Assembly: GCA_010015745.1 (NCBI GenBank)
Contig: ML978180.1
Coordinates: 124,001-188,000, forward strand
Direction of reading: 5' to 3'
DNA from: Setomelanomma holmii
Lineage: Eukaryota; Ascomycota; Dothideomycetes; Pleosporales; Phaeosphaeriaceae
Length of the DNA: 64,000 bases
The translations under genes and the position numbers were made by a program. This document shows, one piece after another, positions 33,901 through 44,603 of this stretch. The stretch's first letter is position 1; each line of letters opens with the position of its first letter. The notes under the pieces are model-generated. The model was not told the origin of the DNA and ran no database searches. It saw nothing but the letters and a program-made list of their open reading frames with translations.

Positions 33901-34628
33901 AGCCCAATGTTCCTTCCGAGAATCTTGGGCTCGAGTGTGAAGTCTCTCTTCGCGTAGACAGCGCGAGCGTGCGCGCCCTCATCGAATCGCGTGAGCTCGG
34001 TAAGCAGTCGCAGCGCTGGGGAGATGATGTTATCCTGGTTCGGTGCGGCAGAGGTGCTGCGCACGAGACGGCGTGCGACGGACGGCTGTAAGACTGTCTT
34101 CGCCAGTAGGGTGCCATACTCATTGAACTCGCCATGGCTGGCAAGAACCTTGAACAGCAGCGCGAGCGCAGCAGTGACCTGCGCAAGGCTGGCCTCGAAG
34201 TTGGTCTCGGCAGCAAAGTCCCAAGCCTGTATCAGATTTTGGAGGAACACCTTGTCCTTCTCGTCTCTTCCTCTCCCTTTCTGGCTGTCGAGGTATTCGC
34301 GGAGAATGGCTCGCTTGCGGGGAAGATCGTCTTCGTCGGTCGTGTAGAGTATTGAGTCGAGAAAGCGTTTGAATGTGCCCAACCCTACGAGAATAAGCTT
34401 CGGATCTGCATTCTAGATATGGCTGTACTGACCGCTGCGAAAATCGCCGTGGGCTCTCTGGTCGAAGAGCAGCGCTTTCTGCAAGTCACGCGCATTGGTG
34501 ACTTCTTCAGCAAGACCGTTCGGGCGCGGTGAACTACGCTCGTAACCGCCCTCGACTCGTTGGCGCTTGACATCGTGTCTAGCTTGCGCGCCTTTTGCAT
34601 CGGCGTCGAATAGGGTCCTCTTCCCCAT
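30990..34628 (-). CDS. URB1: URB1/Npa1, nucleolar pre-60S assembly factor
   Basis: A very large alpha-helical nucleolar protein of early 60S assembly. Exon 1 (34433-34628) starts MGKRTLFDADAKGAQ and has a basic QRVEGGYERSS segment, then ARDLQKALLFDQ. The intron 34385-34432 joins DFRSG to LGTFKRFLDSILYTTDEDD. The Npa1 N-terminal domain is clear (WDFAAETNFEASLAQVTAALALLFKVLASH; RRLVRSTSAAPNQDNIISPALRLLTELTRFD; KILGRNIGLRR). An in-phase stop-free 51-nt intron is likely at 32558-32608 (GTGAGC, CTGAC branch, TCCAG), giving WWQKPKTLSHSPFVTLLRLL. Spliced length ~1179 aa. There is no lesion over 3.4 kb, a useful control for sequence quality here. Confidence 0.92.
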
Positions 34629-36730
34629 GATTCATTTCCCGCGCAGCTGCTGTTCGCATGCGCATGCGAAGCTCGAAAAGTTCGGGCGGGACTTCGAAAT
34701 TTCGGACAGGGATTAGTAGGCTAGCACCGCTTGAATCTTAGCGCCGCCGCCCAAGCAACCTCACGTCAACTCTCCGCGCATCATCTTTCCGGCCCACACT
34801 CTTCACTGACACCTGCCCCTCCACATCCCCTCCATCAACGGCACACAATGTTCTCTACTCTGCTTCTGGCGACACTCGGCGTTACAGCAAGACTACCGCA
34901 AAATTGCGATTCCCAGACGGACGCCTCAAGGAGACATGTCCCATGCTTCGTTCGCCTCCTAGTCATCAATGTGAAATTTCGCCTTTCAGCTTCTCTTTCT
35001 AGTTCACTCTCTTATCGCTCCGCTCTTCCCTCAATATCACGAAGAGAGCCCGGAAACAGCTTCCGGAGGCGAAGCCAGGACTTCTCTCGAATTCGAGAGC
35101 CGCCACGACTCACCTTCACCAAGTGGACGCACGAACGTCAGCAAAAAGATTGTGGCGCCATCATGAGTACGCGAGAGTGTACAGCTGTGCTCGAACCAAC
35201 GACCTTTTGGCAACAAAAAGAACCCCTCCAACCAAAACACAAGTGGCATTTGCTGGAACCCGGAAGGACTCCGCAGCTTACGAATGGGTAAGTCGAAGGC
35301 CTAGTGTCTCGTTTGAGTAAACACAGGGTTGTTACGGCAGCTTTCCCACGCAAAACCTCTCACAAGATACAACGACTTTCGGGGACTTTTCGATGTCATT
35401 CCTGCGAACAAAGCACCTTATGTAGGGCTCGACATGCACAGCTGTCAATACTCGTGAGGTCTTCGCAGGTGAGTATATGAGGCACCGTTGCGGAGGTGCT
35501 GTTGCTAGGTGAAAGTGTCTGAGATCAACGTGGTGCTTTGCGAACGGCGGAGGAACACCTCCACCTCGCCGAGCTCTACTACAAGACAAGCAATTTTTCA
35601 TACGGTGAAATGGCTCTTGCCATATCTTCAGCGCCATCGTGGAGATCTTGTACCTTGATCGACCTGACATATGCGCTCTTGGGTTTTCTGTGATGTCAGC
35701 CCCACTGGTGTTGAAGGAGTTGTGACAGAGCTAACGCTTCGATCGCAGAACTTACAAACTCATTTGAGCAAGAGTCCGGGAGTGAAGGAGAGTATTGAGA
35801 AGTTCCAAAATTTGGGGATCGCGTAAGATGATCGAAGCTTCGGTCGAATGCGTTCATTCACCTTCACCGTGATCTCTTCGGCTGCCTTGACGCCACTGCC
35901 GTCATACTGGCCCGCACATCCGCAGTAGGGTCGGAATACACATCGCCACTTGCAAAGCACGATCTTGACGTATGTCGAGTGCGGCAGACTCGCTGGCACA
36001 TACCAGATGCCTCCTTCACTGCACGAACAGAATAACCAGCCAAGTATCGTCATTTGTGGCTACAACTGCAGCATACTTTTCTTAGGCCTCCTGATCTTTC
36101 ATGTCATCTGAATGCCGCGTCCCGATGATGCCAATCCTACACCTAAGTATGCTATGCCGATCAGATGATGGTGATCGACCTTGGATTCGGCTCGAGCGCC
36201 ACAGTGCGCTAAGTACCATTGTGCATGGAACCGAGCCTAGCCTGAGCGGTACCCAGCTGCGCTGCATCGCGCTCTCGTAGCGATATGAACTCCGCAAGAG
36301 TATTCAACCCGGACTAATGCTGTTCTCAGGGATTACGAAGTGGTAGCTTCTGAGTGAGGATATGCGACGCCTCGAACTCAGCACGGGCCGTTGCGCATGA
36401 TCGGAAAGATGTTCGCATCACATTTCTTCGGACCGAAAGGATGAAAGATGTCGTCACCTGATATCAGGTCACTCATTGTGCAAGGTGGTCTTAACGACGC
36501 TACGAACCCCCTTTAATTGAGTGAGGCGGTACTGTACATAACGTAGCATCAAAACTTCGACCCAACAAGAGAATTGGTGAGTACCCAAACTCCCGTCCAT
36601 ACAGTACAACCTCCCCTGAGTTATAAGTCGTCAAACAATTCAGTCAAGCAGACGCGACCCGTCCTATGCGGCTTCGTGCTAATCTTCATACCGCCGGGCA
36701 TATTAGTCACGGAATTTGCCAGCGAAGACA
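34629..36730. other. 2.1-kb gene-poor region
   Basis: An open frame 34731-35291 contains a signal-peptide-like start at 34848 (MFSTLLLATLGVTA), but the remainder has no domain and odd composition, so I do not call it. No tRNA with proper arms was found. The right part is the upstream region of the decayed membrane-protein gene. Confidence 0.35.
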
Positions 36731-38015
36731 ATGCACAGAATACGTCCCACTCTCGCTTTTCGCATCAGTTTCTATCTCTCATACGCCACAGCTATCGTAG
36801 CCCTTTTAACGGGACTTCGCGAGGAGGTCATACAACTCCGTCGAGGCCTGGGTGTGCTCGCCATTGCGTTATTGATCAGCATCTACATTAACTCCTTCTC
36901 AGACGGACTCTACGTATTCGACTGGATGATTGCGACATCTTTGATATTGGCTCCTGCGATTTCCACGACGGTTAGGCCACGTGCGGCAGGCATCTTGTAC
37001 CAGTGATCTCGCTTCAAGGTCTGGTTTCTAGAGCCATGGGAAAGTGCGCAAGGGCAACTTGAGGAAATCAACGTACATCCACAGCCACAAAGCCGGGATG
37101 CCGAGGCTGAAGAAGAGCAACCTCGATATCTCTCGCGCGCCTGGTTCATAAAGGAAAGGCGACGACTCCGAGATGATGACATCAGTACAGAGCTGATCCC
37201 CGGCAACGACCGCGTCGCGTTTGGACTGCTTTTGCTGGTGTACTCGATGTACGCCTTCACCCAAGTCAAGCTCTTCTTTTTCAGCATCTCGGAAACTCGA
37301 AAGCCTGGTTGCGACATCAAGATCATGCCTTTATTTTACCCCATGGGCCTTTACAGTAAGGTAACGATCAGATACCTCAAAACTATCTCGATCATCGGGG
37401 CATTCTGCGGTGTCTTCAGCGCAGGCTGGGGCTTGTACTCGTTGTGCACGGAGCCATGAAGTCATGGAAGGATAGCGTAGCGAAGGCGACACATGGAGCA
37501 ATGACAAGGAAAGAAGAGGCAGAGAAAAAGAGGCAGAGAAGAAGGGGAGAGACGGCTGGACACTGTCGATTGAGAATTTCACGATCTTGAAGGTCAACTT
37601 GGAATTTGTCGGCCTCGTCACAACCATAATGGCTGCAGTCATATTTGTCACCATCACGGTGTACATCGAGTTGACGATACGCATCAACCGTAACGACATG
37701 ACCAGGGCTGGATTGTCGTCCACGGGTCGGCTTCTCGCATTCCTAGTCGGCATTGGTACTTCGGTACCTGTATTCTGGTGCGGACTCACTACCTTGGTCG
37801 GACAGTGGACAGTTTGGAAGGTATGGGAGGCGAGGAAGATACAACACACAGGTCGAGAGAGTGGTAACAGACGAACTCGCAAGTCGTCGACTCAGAACAC
37901 GGCAGAAATATCCAAAGAGCCCCTACGCATTCTTCATGGCTCGCGTGGAGAGTCACCAGTCGAGGACCTTGAGTTCCCAGAGATGGATTGCCATCATACT
38001 GAGTGCTTCACATGA
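36731..38015 (+). pseudogene. Fungal multi-TM membrane protein, decayed
   Basis: Three open pieces together read as one polytopic protein. The first (ATG 36731) has RISFYLSYATAIVALLTGLR, helices VLAIALLISIYINSF and FDWMIATSLILAPA, and stops at TGA 37004-37006. The same frame continues with SRFKVWFLEPWE, an acidic loop, helix AFGLLLLVYSMYAFTQVKLFFF, the conserved-looking KPGCDIKIMPLFYPM segment and helix IIGAFCGVFSAGW. After a stop at 37457, two single-base frame changes through a Lys/Glu/Arg-rich stretch lead to DGWTLSIENFTILK and two more helices (LVTTIMAAVIFVTITVYIELTI; LLAFLVGIGTSVPVFW), ending at 38015. The first stop fits CGA to TGA. The layout resembles a widespread uncharacterised fungal membrane family, recalled only loosely. 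Function unknown. Confidence 0.65.
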
Positions 38016-38518
38016 GACGGACTAGTCGACGCCTGAATGTCATCGATGAGGCGGTCGTTGTTGTTTCGATGGCTCAGGATTTCCCCACGACACACCAGTC
38101 CATTCTAGAGCTCTACTGGGCACCAAAACGGACCTCTTCCCTACTAGAGTACAACCAGAATTCAGTACAAAACTTCTCTCGTGAGAGATTTTTGCACCTC
38201 AATCTTCTCGTGTTGCTTCGGTTGAACAGGCAATGACGACCTTCACGCCAAGCGCGCTAGCCGCCTTTCTGGCAGGTGCAAATCACTCCGCCCTTGGCAG
38301 CGATCTGACCTTCTCTTCCAGACACAACACCGGGATCGAAAGTGCAAAGCTATGATAAGAGTGGACCGAGTTATGTCGTGCGCGCAATTAACGCACATTT
38401 ACCCAATAGCCAGGATGCAAGGCGAAGAGGTATATGAGATGGTACGACCCGGGCAATTGAGAATGCGCATCGCATCTCGAGCGTTATTTTTCGAATATCC
38501 AACGACGGGGCGTTCAAG
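38016..38518. other. Intergenic, aminopeptidase promoter
   Basis: 503 bp upstream of the M28 aminopeptidase. No ORF supported. Confidence 0.5.
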
Positions 38519-40115
38519 ATGAAGGTCTCTTGCAGTCTCAGTCTGGCATTCGCTACCCAAGTACTCGGTGCAGCGTTCCCGGCCACTACATACGGCGACA
38601 AGCTGCGACCATTAGTCTCGTCGAAGAAGATTCAGAGCTTGATCACTACCGATGGGTACGTCCGTTGGCAATGTTGGAGCTATGAAACTGACATATTTTT
38701 TAGATTGATGGGCAATCTGAAAGCGCTCGACTCGATCGCGAAAGCCAACGGCGGCAATCGCGCATTTGGTCTTCCCGGTTACGCAGCGTCTGTTGACTAT
38801 ATCGTCTCACAGACAAAGGATGCCAAGAACTTCCGCACATGGGTCCAAGATTTTCCTGCGCTATTTTTCAGGGTCGAATCCATCAAGCTCAGTATCAGCA
38901 ACACGTCCTACTACGTGATCGGGTTGTCTTACTCACCATCTACTACGCCCGAAGGACTTACTGCGCCACTAGTACTTGGCGCATCTGGCCCCAAAGGTTG
39001 CACCAACGCGGCTTACGACAATTTGGATGTTGAAGGCAAGATTGTCCTTGTTCAACGAGGAACATGCCCAGACGGTACCACGCTTGCTGGTCGCATCAAG
39101 CCTGTTGCTGCTGCGGGAGCTGCGGCGGTCATCATATACAGCGATGTGACCTCGACAGTAACTGGTGGAACCCTATCAAATCCCAACCCTGAGGAATATG
39201 TACCATCTGGCTACATCAACAAGGCCGATGGTGAACCACTTGTAGCAAGACTCCAAGCGGGCGAGTCGATCGAGGCGTACTTCCAGCAGACACAAACCGT
39301 GGAAACCAGGGTTACTCAGAATGTCTTCTCAGAGACAACCGAGGGTGAGCCGGAGAATGTAGTCATGTTAGGCGCACATCTCGACAGTGTCCAGGCTGGC
39401 GCTGGCATCAACGATGATGGCTCTGGCTCAACTCTCATTCTAGAGATCAAGAAGGCTCTTGAGAAATTCCGCATCAAAAATAAGGTCCGCTTCGCATGGT
39501 GGGGTGCCGAAGAGAACGGTCTTCTTGGCTCGAAGTACTACACCCAGCACCTAAATGCGTCAGATGCGAACAGCATTCTGACTTATCTCAACTTTGACAT
39601 GGTTTCACGCGGCTACTTCGGTGTCTTCGATGGCGATGGCAGCACCTTCAATCTCACTGGTGCGCCTGGTTCGGCAGTAATCGAGAAACTCTTCGTCGAA
39701 CACTTCACGAGGAGTGGTGTCAACGTGACTGCAGCTCGCTTCACGGGAGGCAGCGACTACCAGAGCTTTATGAACATTGGGAAGCCTGTTGGCGGTCTGC
39801 ACACTGGTACTGGCGTTGAGCAAGATCCATGCTACCATCAGGCGTGTGACACTATCGACAATCCAAACCCAACGACATTGACCATCAATGCAAAGGTACG
39901 AAACTTCCTCGTTTGTAGGAGCTTTGGGCTGATTAAAATTACAGGCTGCTGCGCATGTTCTGTCGATCCTTGCAACCCGCGGCGACGACTTCATCCCCAA
40001 GAACCCTGTCAATGCAAGCATGATCACAACAAGAGGCTTGACTGGCATGGATATCCAGTGGACTAAGGCAATAGAGGGCGAGAAATACACTGGGACGTGT
40101 GGCCATGATGTATAG
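38519..40115 (+). CDS. M28 family zinc aminopeptidase with PA domain (aminopeptidase Y-like)
   Basis: A vacuolar or secreted exopeptidase that removes N-terminal residues, ~499 aa in three exons: 38519-38655, 38704-39895 and 39945-40115. The N-terminal signal peptide is MKVSCSLSLAFATQVLGAAF. The inserted protease-associated domain spans ~110-225 (VLGASGPKGCTNAAYDNLDVEGKIVLVQRG). The dinuclear zinc site is complete: AHLDS, INDDGSG, GAEENG, FDM and the late His in YHQACDT. The first intron (48 nt, GTACGT...TTTTAG) is in phase and stop-free. Splicing gives TDGLMGNLKALDSIA. The second (39896-39944) restores the true C-terminus AAAHVLSILATRGDDF...GHDV, which an unspliced reading would lose. Confidence 0.95.
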
Positions 40116-40502
40116 TTTTGATTTCATTGAGCTACGAACTGACGAACCCAAGAATAGGTGCGAAGCAAAATATACTCGTTCCCATCTTATCATCCCAATT
40201 TTGTCACTCCACTCGCCTGGCTTCGCAAGGTTCTTATGGTTCTCAGTTTTCTCGGCGTTTGATGGGGCGCGTCCAATTCGCGTCCTCCGTCCAGTGTTCA
40301 GGGTGCGTCAAGAACATGCTCACCTTCACCGCTGTCCCAACAACATGCTAGCATCGTTTGAAGTTAGCGCAGTTTCTCTCTGCCGCACTACATCTGCAAT
40401 ATCTAACGACATCTCCAATTTACGCTGCACTGCACGCACTTCGGATTTTGACTTCACTTGCCATTCTAACAAGCCTATAGCCAGCGACCGACAGCACGCA
40501 CA
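40116..40502. other. Intergenic
   Basis: 387 bp. Possible 5' leader of the next small gene. Nothing else seen. Confidence 0.4.
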
Positions 40503-40943
40503 ATGCGTCCCGAGCCACCAAAGACACCGCAGCGCGATGGAAGTCAACCTACAGATGAGGGACAAAATGGGCACAAACGCAACATCCAGAAGCCTACATC
40601 GACGTTGTTCAAGCCGAAGAGACGCGACCAAGAAATATACATGCCTCCGCGCCATGTCAATAAGAGCAACATCGCTAAAGACTCCTCGAGTTTGGCCGTC
40701 AGGAAGAGTGAAGATGGTACTGGGCGTGGCGAGACAGACAATACTGCTGGACACGATGGCAACATCGAGGCGCAGGTGGACAAGTTTCTGGGGGAGCTAA
40801 AGGAGGAGTTGGAGGCGGAGTGGGAGATGGAGTGGTAGATGGAGTGGGAGATGGAGAGGAGAGGAGAGGATGCGGTGATGGATGAGACTGATGAGGAGGA
40901 AGTCCCCATGGATGAGGGTAGCTCCGAAGAGGACTCAGACTGA
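40503..40943 (+). pseudogene. Small acidic-tailed hypothetical protein with amber stop in a repeat
   Basis: The frame from ATG 40503 encodes a basic, polar N-half (MRPEPPKTPQRDG...KPTSTLFKPKRRDQEIYMPPRHVNKSNIAK) and an amphipathic EAQVDKFLGELKEELEAEWE helix, then TAG at 40836-40838 (111 aa). The same frame goes on through EWEMERRGED to a strongly acidic tail DETDEEEVPMDEGSSEEDSD ending at TGA 40941-40943. The stop lies in a 12-bp repeat (GAGTGGGAGATG) in which the unit with the stop reads GAGTGGTAGATG, so one G-to-T change, GAG to TAG, accounts for it. An intact product would be ~146 aa. I do not recognise the family. The 111-aa form may also be the real product. Confidence 0.5.
40822..40857 (+). 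repeat. 12-bp minisatellite (about 3 copies)
   Basis: Units of GAGTGGGAGATG, GAGTGGTAGATG and GAGTGGGAGATG lie in direct tandem and encode E-W-E-M. The middle unit carries the TAG. Confidence 0.75.
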
Positions 40944-41271
40944 AGGAACGGGGGAGGCATGCGCGTTGGCGCATATCGGCCATGCTGAATTGGCAACAAG
41001 GGTGCTTCAAATTGGGTGGCTTCAAGACTACAAGCCGTTCTTCTGCCAATCATATCTTTTGGTAGACCTACGATTCTCCAAAGTTCCTACTTGGTCAAAT
41101 GTTCATCTGCTCAGATCATACTCCCCTTCACCTCGATGTCATCATAACACGCTAAGGACCATCATAGCTAGCGTGGTCCGCGCCTTCCCTTCATCAGTCT
41201 GCTGCCGCATGCGCTTTCTTTCCTTCACAACATCACGCAGAAATAGCGGTTGCGCAGCGCAGCAAACCACG

Positions 41272-42046
41272 ATGCCCATTCACCAGGATTCACGCGCAGC
41301 CACTCTAATCAGACCAATGCGGTCCAGGAAAACCGAGCACGATGCTCGGAAGGAGAAGGCTTCAAGCCATACAAAGACCACTTGGTCCAGGAAAACGCGT
41401 GCACGCGCAAAAAGCTCTGAGGAATCAAGCTGTGAGGAATCAAGCTCCGAAGATTCGAGCTCGGCAGCCAGCAGCTTTAAAGACAGCAGCCCTGAAGTCA
41501 GCAGCTCTGAGGAATCAAGCTCTGACGAGGTACCATCGGTTTCTTCACGTCACAAGCGTGGCAACAAGGTACAGATGACGAAGCGCAGTGCGCGGATGTC
41601 TACGCGAAACTCACGTTTGTGTCGGAATAAAAGGAACAAAGCTTCTAGCGACAGAGAATCTGATGACACAGGTGATGTCGGATCCAGCACTGACAACGAC
41701 AATGAGTCGCAGGCGATGGACGACACTACCTCCCACTAATCACAGTGCGAGTAGTGTTCGGATCAGACTAATACCGTTGTAGGTACATGTAGTCTGTGTA
41801 GAGCTCGACAGTCTCCTACCGAGCTAGAGAGATCATTCGTCGTGTACAGGATTGGAGATGTCGAAAGCCTTTTGTTTAGGGCTTATGCAGGTTCGCATGC
41901 CTTATCTTTGCACACTGCTGCTCAAGCTAATCGTTTTCGCAGAGCTAGAGATGAAACAGGAGCGGCTGAGAGTGATTGAGACTCATATCAGGAACATGGA
42001 CCGACGTATAGGGAGAGCAGAAATGCACCTCGGAAGGCTGAAGTAA
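41272..42046 (+). pseudogene. Ser/Glu-rich, coiled-coil-tailed accessory protein (paralog A), interrupted
   Basis: From ATG 41272 the frame encodes a basic, Ser-rich protein with pentapeptide-like SSEES repeats (41410-41530) and stops at TAA 41737-41739. A second stop, TAG 41752-41754, follows five codons later, after which the same frame is open (CSDQTNTVVGTC...TELERSFVVYRIGDVESLLFRAYA). A 52-bp intron-like segment 41891-41942 (donor GTTCGC, acceptor TTTTCGCAG) then joins it to ELEMKQERLRVIETHIRNMD, ending at 42044-42046. That last piece resembles the end of the gene at 42427-43510. CAA to TAA and CAG to TAG would explain both stops. The model is tentative. No known domain. Confidence 0.4.
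41410..41530 (+). repeat. Degenerate 15-bp coding repeat (SSEES)
   Basis: Repeated AGCTCTGAGGAATCA-like units with variants AGCTGTGAGGAATCA and AGCTCCGAAGATTCG encode S-S/C-E-E/D-S. This casein-kinase-2-like acidic serine tract is inside the accessory gene. Confidence 0.7.
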
Positions 42047-42426
42047 GGATACTAGAGACATCAGACGAGGGCTAGAGCGCAGTGTTTCGAATTCCGGTAC
42101 AGGTCGAGTCAGATAGTTGGTACAATAACTTTTAGGTCGAACTTTGCCCACAGTTGAATTGTCGCACATGACCGAGCGCACCTTTTTGTGCTTATCCAGT
42201 CAATTCGATCACGACTTCGACGCTGTGTGTGGTATCGGCTCTCCTTCACCTCACCGTGGTCATTGGGACCAATGCGTATCAACTTAGCGCAATCCACGCC
42301 TGCCTTTGAAGACCATTCCAGTTTGGCTACTCGCCCTTCTCTTCCCTGAAACAGCCACTTCGCACAGCCGGTAAGCCGTTCGTTGCTCCGCTGCGTCGCC
42401 AGAAATTCACTATCTGCAGACTCGTC
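42047..42426. other. Intergenic between the two paralogous accessory genes
   Basis: 380 bp. No ORF supported. Confidence 0.4.
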
Positions 42427-43510
42427 ATGGACGATCGGATGCGCGGGCACTCGCCGGACGAGCGCTATCGACGCTATTCGTCTCCTCGAGGACTCTCTCC
42501 AATTCTAACGTACCACCAACCGCCCTCGATGTCTACGCGGCCACGCAGTCCAGTCTCAAGTCAAGCACTAGTGCAGTACTCGGGCCCTCGAGGCGACTCC
42601 ACGCCCGCCTTACGCGCCGAGTCGTGGTCATTCACCGTGGGCCACAGACATTCAATACGGTGGTCCGCCATCTTGACACGGGTATATCTATGGAGGCGGG
42701 ATACATAGTGCTTACTATGGCGGCGCGGGTCCTCCACCCTACTATCGTCACGTTGACGAGTATAGTCGCTCACACGACGGTGACTGGACAGGTGAGTCCG
42801 ACTCGAGCAGACCGCATGGTCGCTTGGCAAGCCGCCTCTACGGCAATTGCAATATGCGACCTAACGATCAATATGTTCGTGATGCTGGTCACTCAAGTCC
42901 AGGATTTGGTTCCAATGACCGTCAATCTAATCGGTACGTGTTACCGGGAAGCTCGAATGCTGAGCAACATCACAACGGTGGTTACGTATCGCAATCTCAG
43001 AATCTTGATGGCGATCGGTGGTATCGACCGGAGACCTCTGAGGTCGTGCGACAGTCGCCGATCCGGCGTGTCGGTGAGCTTTCCGTGGGGTCTGAGACCC
43101 GTGTGACGGAGGCCAACGTCGCTCTTTCTTCACACCCACAAGAAGCAGAGTGGTTGCTACTCCATCGCCAACAGTCCGTTGAGATCCTCAAACGTAGCTT
43201 AGCGGAAACCGATAAGCTTCTGTCCCAGACACGGGAAGAACTCAAAATAAGAGAGCTGGAGCTCAAACTCCGAACATTGAAGCTGGACTTTACCGGTTTG
43301 AAACTTGATGACAAGACCACGCAGCTGCGGTGCAAGGAAACGGAGCTAGCTAACATGACTACGAAGCTGGAGACAGCAACTGAGGAGTTGGAGAAAAAGA
43401 CTTCAGAGCTAGAGATGAAGCAGAGGATGCGGGTGGTCCTTGCCGATATACGGCGGATAGATGAGCGTGAGAGACAAGCAGTAGCACAGATGGCGATAGG
43501 CAGAGGCTGA
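42427..43510 (+). pseudogene. Disordered + coiled-coil accessory protein (paralog B), interrupted
   Basis: The N-terminal part (MDDRMRGHSPDERYRRYSSP...) is Arg/Ser/Pro-rich. Near 42590-42600 the coding character moves one frame, continuing as RPPYAPSRGHSPW, an Ile-Gln-Tyr-Gly-Gly-Pro-Pro stretch, then TGA at 42674-42676, then YIYGGG and AYYGGAGPPPYYRHVDEYSRSHDGDW. From ~42824 it stays open through a Gly/Asn/Gln-rich segment to a ~120-residue coiled coil (LKRSLAETDKLLSQTREELKIRELELKLRTLKLDF...) ending ELEMKQRMRVVLADIRRIDERER at 43510. The Tyr/Gly/Pro repeats on both sides of the TGA share one frame, so the stop is probably CGA to TGA. Function unknown. The architecture suggests an assembling, low-complexity protein. 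Confidence 0.55.
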
Positions 43511-43682
43511 TGGTGTAACGATGGTAGGCAAGATGTCCTATAGGGAAGCCCTACTTATTCAACATTGGAAACTTGCATTGCTCTCGAGATAATGATCGAA
43601 ACGCTACCAAGGAGATGGACAACAAGAACCCAGTCAATCACCGCCAGGCGCAATACCAGCTGTCAGTCCCAATGCTGAGTTC

Positions 43683-44603
43683 CTAGCTCCGTAACAAGGA
43701 ATCGAGGTTGTACTCCTCAGACTCGTTCTGCAACCGTCTCAGTCGTTCCGAAATAACCTTTCTTGCAAATTGCCTCATGCCTTCATCGTTGAACTGACCC
43801 TTCTTAGGATGCAAGCTGGCTGGGTACTGGTACGGCCACTCGCCGCAAACGCCGCCCTCGGGCAGCGGATCAATCCCTCCATGGGGAATTGTCAGATAGT
43901 CCATCAACTCAAGACGATCTTTGATGCCGAGAAATCGAGGTCGATCGAATATTGAGTTTTGATTGTCTGTCGGTGTATGTTCATGACCTGTGTCTGTCCT
44001 GGCTACAGAGTTGTTGGGCTTCGTCATGTTGGTAGCCTGCTGTAGCGTTTGGGCTGGCGAAGGCGGTGCCGCCATTGTGTTATGCACATACGGCCACCAC
44101 CTCGATTTGAGTAAGTCAATGCTTGGACGGTTCCGAGTGATGAACATCTGCCAGTCTAAAGGTCCGAATGAAAACCACGACTGACCGATCTCCGCAAGCA
44201 TCTGTTTAAGCTTCAGAACCTGATCCCGGGTCGGTTGATACGGGCCATCAGGCAGTTGAAGAATAAGGTGTTTTGGCTCTGGGAGCAGGGTCTGGCCATA
44301 GGTGACGTTGGGCTGCGATGGAGGCCTCAATGCTGGGTTAGGAGACACTGTGAACGTCCCTTCTGGATACTGTTTTGTAGGCGTAGGGTCGAACAACTGC
44401 GTTCGGCACGTCGGACAGGTAGTTGCTCTCTCGTCGACAATCCACCTACGAATACATTCACGCCCAAAGCGATGTCTGCAGAACGGCATGGCAACTGGAA
44501 TGTGGTCGTCGTCGAAGTGCACGGAGCAAATGACGCATGGGGCCGGCGGCTCGTCCATCAGATAGCTGAGAAATCTGTTCGCGACACGTTCGTGTAGCGA
44601 CAT
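43683..44603 (-). CDS. RING-finger protein (putative E3 ubiquitin ligase)
   Basis: A RING-type zinc finger near the N-terminus: CVIC, FCRH, GREC and CPTC within ~50 residues (MSLHERVANRF start at 44603). The position usually held by the fifth ligand (His in the FH of CGHxFH) is Gly (HRFGREC), so seven of eight classical ligands are visible. Several fungal RING proteins have this FG form. The C-terminal two thirds hold a PNVTYGQTLLPEP linker, WFSFGPLDWQMFITRNRPSIDLLKSRWWPYV, and a LHPKKGQFNDEGMRQFARKVISERLRRLQ helix. The frame is open further upstream to 44783 (60 extra residues), so an earlier start is possible. Substrates unknown. Confidence 0.75.
   Translation of the reverse strand: MSLHERVANRFLSYLMDEPPAPCVICSVHFDDDHIPVAMPFCRHRFGRECIRRWIVDERATTCPTCRTQLFDPTPTKQYPEGTFTVSPNPALRPPSQPNVTYGQTLLPEPKHLILQLPDGPYQPTRDQVLKLKQMLAEIGQSWFSFGPLDWQMFITRNRPSIDLLKSRWWPYVHNTMAAPPSPAQTLQQATNMTKPNNSVARTDTGHEHTPTDNQNSIFDRPRFLGIKDRLELMDYLTIPHGGIDPLPEGGVCGEWPYQYPASLHPKKGQFNDEGMRQFARKVISERLRRLQNESEEYNLDSLLRS

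Noticed and set aside
35150..35260. tRNA-like string on the minus strand (GGTTCGAGCAC preceded by possible arms)
   Set aside because: The T-stem does not pair, the putative anticodon loop lacks U33, and no acceptor stem forms.
34731..35291. 186-codon ORF with a signal-like internal start (MFSTLLLATLGVTA)
   Set aside because: No domain, and composition resembles random translation. It could be a 5' leader of something else.
36420..36560. Possible upstream exon and GTGAGT donor for the multi-TM gene
   Set aside because: A donor is present near 36576, but no convincing coding exon or start precedes it.
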